Assembly: GCA_045805265.1 (NCBI GenBank)
Contig: JBJMLO010000008.1
Span: 186,001 to 250,000, forward strand
From: JBJMLO01 sp045805265
GTDB taxonomy: Bacteria > Actinomycetota > UBA4738 > JACQTL01
Direction of reading: 5' to 3'
Length of the DNA stretch: 64,000 nucleotides
Shown here: positions 58,823 to 64,000 of the stretch, piece after piece
Position numbering within the stretch: the stretch's first letter is position 1
Layout of the letters: every line of letters begins with the position of its first letter
Notes under the pieces: generated by a model
Told to the model about the DNA's origin: nothing
Database searches by the model: none
What the model saw: only the letters and a program-made list of their open reading frames with translations
Program-made: the position numbers and the translations under genes

Positions 58823-60568
58823 TCAACAGGACAGGTGCGGGAGGATGGATCCCGCGAACACCGCGTCGAACACCTGGTCGTCCCCGTGGGCCCGGCGGAT
58901 CGTGTCCGCCCGCGCCACCTGGGAGGCCGTGAGGGCCGCCATGTACGTCGAGACGTTCTGGATCTTCGTGCCGTTGTCCGCGATCTCGGCGGGGTTCAGC
59001 CACATCCAGATGGGCCGGATGGCCTGCACGAGGGCCGCCGCGTCGCCGTCGGCGTCGAATCGCTCCTCCACCTTGCGGTGCACCAGATCCTCCACCACTG
59101 CCATTCCCCCGGTCCGCCCGGGCGACGCCGTGTGTCCGTGGTCGGCCGTGAGGAGCAGGACCCACTGTCCCGGGAGTCGGTGATCGAGCCACGCGACCAG
59201 GCCGGCCAGGTCGCGGTCCTGCACCTTGATGGTGTCGGCCATCTCGACGCTGTCCGCGTAGTAGAAGTGGCCGATCTCGTCGATGACCTTGTAGTTCAGG
59301 AGCAGCAGGTCGGGCTCGTCGTGCTGGCCGAGCTTCTCCTGGATGATGACCTCCTTGATGGCCCGGGTCTGCCAGGGGATGCGGGCCGGCGTGTTGAAGC
59401 CGCCCTCGAGCGATCCGATGTCGTGTCCGCGCCACCTCCCGTCGTTGCGCCCGTCGGCGAGGTCGGCGGTCTCCCAGTAGCCCCGGAGCGGAGGCAGGCC
59501 GTTCACGTAGCTCGGGAAGCGGTAGGAGGGGCTCAGCCGTCCGGGCATCCCCCACCTCGGCGGGCTCGAGGGCGTGGGCCCATTGATCTTCAGCGCGACC
59601 GGATGCCGGACGCCGCCCGGCAGGTGCGCCCCCTGCCCGAGCATGCCGAGATGCCAGGGGAGGGTCGCGAAGCAGGCCGTGCGGGCCGCCGACCCCTTCG
59701 CCTTCGCGTACTCGTCGGCCAGCGTGGGCACCTTGAGGACCCCCGGCCCCCGGGACCACGAGTCCAGCACGCGCCCGTCGGGGAACCGCATGTGGGTGTC
59801 GACGACGCCGTGCGTCCGGGGGAAGGCCCCGGTGCCCATGGTGGCGTGGACGGGCGGCGTGTTGGTCGGGCTCGAGCCCGTCGTCGCGCGCGTGAACCAC
59901 GTCCCCTTCGGGATGAGCCCCCTGAGGTGGGGCCACGACGTGGGATGGAGGTCCAGGACGTAGCGGCCCGCGCCGTCCCACACCAGCAGCACCACGAGCT
60001 TCGGCTTCGGAGGGGCGGTCTTCAGGGCCTCGGTCATGGCCGTCCCGTCGGGCGCGGAGAACGGGAACCTGATGAGCTTCGAGATGGTCGGGGCGATGTC
60101 GGCGCTGGTCACGAAGCGGTCGACGCCCCCCCGGGCCCTGATGAACCCCGGCCCGTACCACAGCATCGGGACGTCCGCCGTGTAGTGCCAGGGTGTGGAG
60201 TGGCTGATCCGCCCGCTGACCCAGTTCCAGCCGTGCGGCACGAACAGGATCTGGCCGGAGCGATGGGGATCCCATCCCCGCTTGATGCGGGTCAGGACGT
60301 CGGGCGGGAGGGCGCACGCAGCCTGCGGCCCGGGGTCGCGGGCGGCGAGGAACGTCCCGCCCGGTCGCACGCCACCGGCCGCCTGCAGCGCCCGGTCCAT
60401 CCACATCCCGGCCGGGACGGCCGCGGCGCCCGCCAGGAACGCGCGACGGCTGAGGTTGCGCCCGAGTCCCCGCCGGCCCGCCACCGGCCGCTCGTCCGGC
60501 CCGGCGGCCGAATCCTCCTCGCGCGCGGGGACGAGGTCGTCCCCGGAGCTCGGGTCGTCGGGGGTCAT
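58823..60568 (-). CDS. Tat-exported alkaline phosphatase/phosphodiesterase-superfamily protein (copy 1)
   Basis: 581 residues, nearly the same plan as the downstream copy: twin-arginine signal LSRRAFLAGAAAVPAGMW, metal motif VVLLVWDGAGRY, TNTPPVHATMGTG, NYKVIDEIGHFYYADS and LTADHGHTAS. All metal ligands are preserved, so both copies are probably active. It follows the acyl-CoA mutase gene with a hairpin between, so it is likely a separate unit. Ends NPAEIADNGTK ... SILPHLSC with a terminal Cys, as does its twin (LLPNLSC). Confidence 0.88.
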   Translation of the reverse strand: MTPDDPSSGDDLVPAREEDSAAGPDERPVAGRRGLGRNLSRRAFLAGAAAVPAGMWMDRALQAAGGVRPGGTFLAARDPGPQAACALPPDVLTRIKRGWDPHRSGQILFVPHGWNWVSGRISHSTPWHYTADVPMLWYGPGFIRARGGVDRFVTSADIAPTISKLIRFPFSAPDGTAMTEALKTAPPKPKLVVLLVWDGAGRYVLDLHPTSWPHLRGLIPKGTWFTRATTGSSPTNTPPVHATMGTGAFPRTHGVVDTHMRFPDGRVLDSWSRGPGVLKVPTLADEYAKAKGSAARTACFATLPWHLGMLGQGAHLPGGVRHPVALKINGPTPSSPPRWGMPGRLSPSYRFPSYVNGLPPLRGYWETADLADGRNDGRWRGHDIGSLEGGFNTPARIPWQTRAIKEVIIQEKLGQHDEPDLLLLNYKVIDEIGHFYYADSVEMADTIKVQDRDLAGLVAWLDHRLPGQWVLLLTADHGHTASPGRTGGMAVVEDLVHRKVEERFDADGDAAALVQAIRPIWMWLNPAEIADNGTKIQNVSTYMAALTASQVARADTIRRAHGDDQVFDAVFAGSILPHLSC

Positions 60569-60618
60569 GTCGGGGCGCTCCCGGGGTCGGCTGACCGTTC
60601 GGCAGCGGAACGTATCAC

Positions 60619-60658
60619 GCCCCCGCCGGTCGGCGAAGGAGCCGTCGTGGGCGGGGGC
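60619..60658 (-). terminator. GC-rich hairpin after the acyl-CoA mutase gene
   Basis: GCCCCCGCC and GGCGGGGGC arms enclose a loop that itself folds. It lies just after the mutase stop and before the phosphatase promoter region (revcomp contains GTGATACG). There is no T-run, so it is a hairpin terminator candidate only. Confidence 0.4.
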
Positions 60659-60660
60659 CG

Positions 60661-62343
60661 CTAGAAGCGCGGGGTCTCGGTGTAGGAACCGAACACCTCG
60701 CGCAGCGCGCCGACGATCTCGCCCTCGGTGCAGTACGCACGGGCGCAGTCGACGAGCGGCGGGACCAGGTTCTCGTCCTCCGTCCGGGCGGCCGAACGCA
60801 GCCGGTCCAGCGCCCGGGCGGCGGCGTCGTCATCGCGGGCGGCGCGGAGCCCCCGCACGGCGTCGACCTGTTCGACCTCGGTCTCCGGACCGATGATCAG
60901 CGTCTCGATCGGCTGGTCGAGCGGGTTCACGAACTCGTTGACGCCCACCCTGACCAGCCGGCCCTTCTCGTATCGCTCCTGCTCGCGGAACGCGGCGTCG
61001 GCGATCTCGGACTGGAAGAACCCCCGCTCGATCCCCACCAGCATGCCCTCGAGCATCGAGCCGTGGCCCATGTCCTTGATCTTCGCGAAGTACTCCTCCG
61101 CGGTCTCCTCCATGCGGTTCGTCAGCGCCTCGACGAAGTACGAGCCCCCCAGCGGGTCGATCACGTTCGTCACGCCCGTCTCGTACGCGATGATCTGCTG
61201 GGTCCGCAGCGCGATCTCCGCGGATTTCTCGGTCGGCAGCGCGAGGACCTCGTCCAGCGCGTTCGTGTGCAGCGACTGGGTGCCGCCCAGCACCGCCGCC
61301 AGCGCCTCGACCGCGGTCCGCACGATGTTGTTCTCGGGCTGCTGCGCGGTGAGGGAGACGCCCGCGGTCTGGGTGTGGAACCGCAGCCGGAGCGAGGTCT
61401 CGTCCTTCGCGCCGTAGACGTCGCGCAGCCACCTCGCCCAGATCCGCCGGGCCGCGCGGTACTTCGCGATCTCCTCGAAGAAGTCGATGTGCGCGTTGAA
61501 GAAGAACGACAGCCCGCGGGCGAACCCGTCGACGTCGAGTCCCCGGTCCCGGCCCAGCTCTGCGTAGGAGAACCCGTCGGCCAGCGTGAACGCCAGCTCC
61601 TGCGCGGCCGTCGAGCCCGCCTCCCGGATGTGGTAGCCGCTCACGCTGATGGGATGGAACTCCGGCACCTCGGACGCGCAGAACTCGATGAGGTCCCCGA
61701 TCAGCCGGAGGTGCGGGCGCGGCGGGAAGATCCACTCCTTCTGGGCGATGTACTCCTTCAGGATGTCGGTCTGGAGCGTCCCGTCCAGGGCCTTCCAGTC
61801 GACGCCCTGCCGTTCCGCGGTGGCCAGGAAGAACGCGAACAGGATCACCGCCGGGCCGCTGATCGTCATCGACGTCGTGATGTCGCCCAGAGGGATCCCG
61901 TCGAACAGCGTCTCGAAGTCGGCCAGCGAGTCGGTGGCCACGCCGCACCGGCCGACCTCCCCCTCGGACAGGGGATCGTCGGAGTCCCGTCCCATCAGCG
62001 TGGGCATGTCGAAGGCCACGGACAGCCCGCCCTGGCCGTGGGACAGCAGGAACTTGTACCGGGCGTTCGTGTCGGCCGCGGACCCGAATCCCGAGAACTG
62101 CCGCATGGTCCACAGCCGCCCCCGGTACATCGAGTGGTACACGCCGCGGGTGAACGGGGCGTGGCCGGGGAACCCGAGGTCGCGGGCGTAGTCGAGGTCT
62201 TGGACGTCCTCCGGCGTGTACAGCGCCTTGAGGGGCTCGCCGGACAGCGTCTCGAAGTCGGCGTCGCGCTCGGGCGTGGCGAGGTAGTGCTCACGCCACC
62301 GCTCGAGCTCCCGCTCGAACCGATCTGAGTCCCGCTCACCCAT
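60661..62343 (-). CDS. Acyl-CoA mutase large subunit, isobutyryl-CoA mutase-like
   Basis: 560 residues, the B12-dependent catalytic TIM-barrel subunit without a B12-binding domain. WTMRQFSGFGSAADTNARYK, SVAFDMPTLMGRDSDDP and FHPISVSGYHIREAGSTAAQELAF are the family motifs. The substrate pocket has F83 (RQF) and Q201 (AQKEWIFPP), the Phe/Gln pair of isobutyryl-CoA mutase, in place of the Tyr/Arg of methylmalonyl-CoA mutase, with the same 118-residue spacing. The small B12-binding subunit must be encoded elsewhere. The ATG at 62343 overlaps the meaB stop by eight bases. Confidence 0.88.
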   Translation of the reverse strand: MGERDSDRFERELERWREHYLATPERDADFETLSGEPLKALYTPEDVQDLDYARDLGFPGHAPFTRGVYHSMYRGRLWTMRQFSGFGSAADTNARYKFLLSHGQGGLSVAFDMPTLMGRDSDDPLSEGEVGRCGVATDSLADFETLFDGIPLGDITTSMTISGPAVILFAFFLATAERQGVDWKALDGTLQTDILKEYIAQKEWIFPPRPHLRLIGDLIEFCASEVPEFHPISVSGYHIREAGSTAAQELAFTLADGFSYAELGRDRGLDVDGFARGLSFFFNAHIDFFEEIAKYRAARRIWARWLRDVYGAKDETSLRLRFHTQTAGVSLTAQQPENNIVRTAVEALAAVLGGTQSLHTNALDEVLALPTEKSAEIALRTQQIIAYETGVTNVIDPLGGSYFVEALTNRMEETAEEYFAKIKDMGHGSMLEGMLVGIERGFFQSEIADAAFREQERYEKGRLVRVGVNEFVNPLDQPIETLIIGPETEVEQVDAVRGLRAARDDDAAARALDRLRSAARTEDENLVPPLVDCARAYCTEGEIVGALREVFGSYTETPRF

Positions 62344-63325
62344 CCGGCCCGTCCCCTGGTCCGGCCGAGCGCGCCTCGGCCTCCGCGACCCGTTCCAACA
62401 GCATAGATGCGGCCCGGTACGGGTCCACCTGCCGGGCGGACAGCCGGTCGGCCAGCTCGGCGTCCGCGTCGAGGGCCGAGTGCACGCGCTCCCGGACCCG
62501 CTGGGACGCCAGGGTCTGCACCTCCGCCAGGAGCCGCCCACGCCGGTCCCGCTGCAGGGCCCCGGTGGACTCGAGGTGGGAGCGGTGGGACTCGATGGCC
62601 TCCCACAGATCCTCGACCCCCTCCCCCGTGGCCGCGGACGTCTTCACGACGGGCGGCGTCCAGGCGGCGTCGTGGGACTCCCCCATCTTCAGCATGAGCT
62701 GGAGGTCGCGGGCGGCCTCCCCCGCGCCGTCCCGGTCGGCCTTGTTCACCACGAAGACGTCGGCGATCTCCAGGATTCCCGCCTTGGCCACCTGCACCGC
62801 GTCCCCCCACCCCGGCGCCACGACGACCAGCGTGGTGTCGGTGGCGCCCGCGACCTCGACCTCGGCCTGACCGACCCCGACCGTCTCGACCATGACCAGG
62901 TCCATCCCCGCCGCGTCGAGGATGCGGATAGCCTCCGGAGCGGCGAGGGCCATCCCTCCCAGGTGGCCCCGCGTGGCCATCGACCGGATGAACACGTGCG
63001 GGTCGGTGGCGTGGGTCTGCATGCGCAACCGGTCGCCGAGCAGCGCGCCGCCGGTGAACGGCGAGGTCGGATCGATCGCCAGCACGGCGACGCTGCGGTC
63101 GTTGGAGCGGGCCACGCGCACGAGGTGCTCGGTGAGGCTCGACTTGCCGACGCCGGGCGAGCCGGTCATCCCCACCGTGGCCGCGGTACCGGTGTGGGGG
63201 TACAGGGCGGCCGACAGCGGTTCCAGCTCGGCGGCGCCGTCCTCGACCAGCGAGATCGCCCGGGCCATCCCCCGCCGGTCCCCCGCCAGGACCCGCTCGA
63301 CGAGCGCGTCGACGTCGATCCCCAT
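62336..63325 (-). CDS. meaB: MeaB/ArgK-type G-protein chaperone of acyl-CoA mutase
   Basis: 329 residues. GTPase of the G3E family: Walker A GMTGSPGVGKSSLTEHL, DPTSPFTGGALLGDRLRM, VETVGVGQAEVEVA, and NKADRDGAGEA. It helps load and protect adenosylcobalamin in the mutase. Directly upstream of the mutase gene and overlapping it. The ATG at 63325 is used; the longer frame upstream is not supported. Confidence 0.94.
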   Translation of the reverse strand: MGIDVDALVERVLAGDRRGMARAISLVEDGAAELEPLSAALYPHTGTAATVGMTGSPGVGKSSLTEHLVRVARSNDRSVAVLAIDPTSPFTGGALLGDRLRMQTHATDPHVFIRSMATRGHLGGMALAAPEAIRILDAAGMDLVMVETVGVGQAEVEVAGATDTTLVVVAPGWGDAVQVAKAGILEIADVFVVNKADRDGAGEAARDLQLMLKMGESHDAAWTPPVVKTSAATGEGVEDLWEAIESHRSHLESTGALQRDRRGRLLAEVQTLASQRVRERVHSALDADAELADRLSARQVDPYRAASMLLERVAEAEARSAGPGDGPDG

Positions 63326-63372
63326 GTCGTGCGGCAGGGTACCCCGTCCGCCGCCAGCCCCCGGCGAGCGGG

Positions 63373-63846
63373 TCAGGCCCCGGAAGCCGCGAATCCCGTC
63401 GCGCGCAGGGCAGGCAGGTCGACCGTGAACGAGCCGACGCGGCGAACGGGCCTCCCCCCGAAGAGGCTCAGGCGCAGGGTGCCCCGGTCCCCAACCGAGG
63501 AACGTTCCTCCACGACGAACGTCGTGAAGGTCGTCCCCCGGGGGACGGGCCGCCCCCCCGCGAGCCCCTCCCGCGGGAAGAGGCTGCAACAGGAGCCGGG
63601 AGGGAGCCCGGGCGAGTGGAAGCTGAACTGCATGCCGAGCCGGTCGCCCGGAAGGGAGACCACCTTCACGAGCGTGATGTCGACCCCGCCGGCACGATAG
63701 GCGCCCGGCGTGGCGTTCAGTGCCCGGCCTGCGGAGATCTGCCGGACCGCCTCCCGCTGCGTGGAAACCGTCGCGCCATGATGCCCGCACGCGCAGAGGC
63801 AGGTCCACGCGATGGCCAGGAGCAGCGAAATCCGACCGACCCTCAC
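63373..63846 (-). CDS. Predicted lipoprotein, unknown function
   Basis: 157 residues. A hydrophobic leader IAWTCLCACG ends in a lipobox-like LCAC. The mature part is a small beta domain (GAYRAGGVDITLVKVVSLPGD ... FTTFVVEERSSVG) with a CC pair at mid-protein. No family recognised. GTG start. Upstream of meaB on the same strand. Confidence 0.6.
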   Translation of the reverse strand: MRVGRISLLLAIAWTCLCACGHHGATVSTQREAVRQISAGRALNATPGAYRAGGVDITLVKVVSLPGDRLGMQFSFHSPGLPPGSCCSLFPREGLAGGRPVPRGTTFTTFVVEERSSVGDRGTLRLSLFGGRPVRRVGSFTVDLPALRATGFAASGA

Positions 63847-63865
63847 CGGACCCGCGATGGTCCGG

Positions 63866-64000
63866 TCAGCCGAGCGCGCGCTCGTCGAGGGGGCGCAGGC
63901 GCTCGCCCAGCGCGCGGAGGACGGCCTGCATGATCCGCGGCTCGCTGTCGAGGACGACCGTGAACTGGGCCGGGCGCAGGATCATCACCGCGACATCCGT
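63866..64000 (-). CDS. C-terminal end of a cyclic-nucleotide-binding-type protein (partial)
   Basis: The frame enters from the right edge and ends at TGA 63868-63866: 44 residues reading VAVMILRPAQFTVVLDSEPRIMQAVLRALGERLR. This is the last strand and C-terminal helix of a cAMP-receptor-like domain, similar to the end of a Crp-type or membrane-linked sensor fold. Too short to classify further. Confidence 0.65.
   Translation of the reverse strand, partial: TDVAVMILRPAQFTVVLDSEPRIMQAVLRALGERLRPLDERALG

Noticed and set aside
57026..60664. A 1212-codon plus-strand open frame
   Set aside because: It is antisense to the two tandem phosphatase genes. The Arg/Pro/Gly/His-rich translation without domains and the strong motifs on the other strand show that it is a high-GC shadow frame.

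Overview
This window is about 70% G+C chromosomal DNA of a bacterium that is almost certainly an actinomycete-type organism (Actinomycetota), probably an uncultivated or deep-branching one. The evidence is the very high GC at third codon positions, frequent GTG starts, several leaderless promoters (a TAnnnT hexamer 5-9 bases before the start codon), an actinobacterial LexA (SOS) box, 4-base ATGA/GTGA gene overlaps, a DUF222-HNH protein, an MmpL transporter, and a GatCAB amidotransferase. No rRNA, tRNA, CRISPR array, integrase or insertion sequence was seen. It looks like ordinary chromosome with catabolic and envelope clusters.

Layout. 0-5 kb (minus strand): partial fumarylacetoacetate hydrolase-family gene, ilvE, serA and a class V aminotransferase (branched-chain and serine metabolism). 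5-18.7 kb: a FAD reductase, an MFS transporter, gatB and an amidase, then gatA and gatC further right. This minus-strand run is interrupted by a plus-strand mmpL-tetR-VOC cassette with its own strong promoter and palindromic operator. It ends with an arsR operon carrying two AHSA1/SRPBCC genes, one of which has an internal stop.

18.9-31.5 kb is the most unusual region: three tightly packed operons. The first (plus) encodes an APC permease, a FluG-type amidohydrolase, an IclR regulator, an N-acylamino acid racemase/OSBS-type enolase, a cupin and a BCAT-like aminotransferase. The second (minus, converging on the first) encodes a fold-type I aminotransferase, a pyridoxamine-phosphate-oxidase-like flavoprotein, a second cupin and an SDR without its catalytic residues. 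The third (plus, divergent from the second) encodes an AsnC regulator, an N-terminal-cysteine glutamine amidotransferase-type hydrolase, a glutamine synthetase-like ligase and a Dabb protein. I infer a catabolic or salvage pathway for an amine or amino acid that passes through gamma-glutamyl or N-acyl intermediates. I do not recognise it as a described pathway.

31.5-47.4 kb holds housekeeping and mixed genes: ligA, UPF0280, mnmA, etfBA, an SOS-controlled DUF222-HNH protein, small zinc-finger proteins, a methyltransferase/acyltransferase/GNAT operon, an enoyl-CoA hydratase, and a Fur-family regulator beside a nickel/cobalt transporter. Both of the latter carry a similar TGCA-based direct repeat, suggesting a nickel (Nur-like) regulon.

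47.5-56.9 kb is an envelope cluster with a copper flavour: a CopC-CopD fusion, a His-rich anchored protein, a thioredoxin-like lipoprotein, a CPBP protease, an orphan branched-chain-type binding protein, and two paralogous extracytoplasmic domains at either end of the main operon. 57-60.6 kb holds two tandem, Tat-exported alkaline phosphatase/phosphodiesterase-family proteins. 60.7-64 kb holds an acyl-CoA mutase large subunit whose substrate-pocket residues are those of isobutyryl-CoA mutase, its MeaB GTPase, a lipoprotein, and the C-terminus of a cyclic-nucleotide-binding-type protein.
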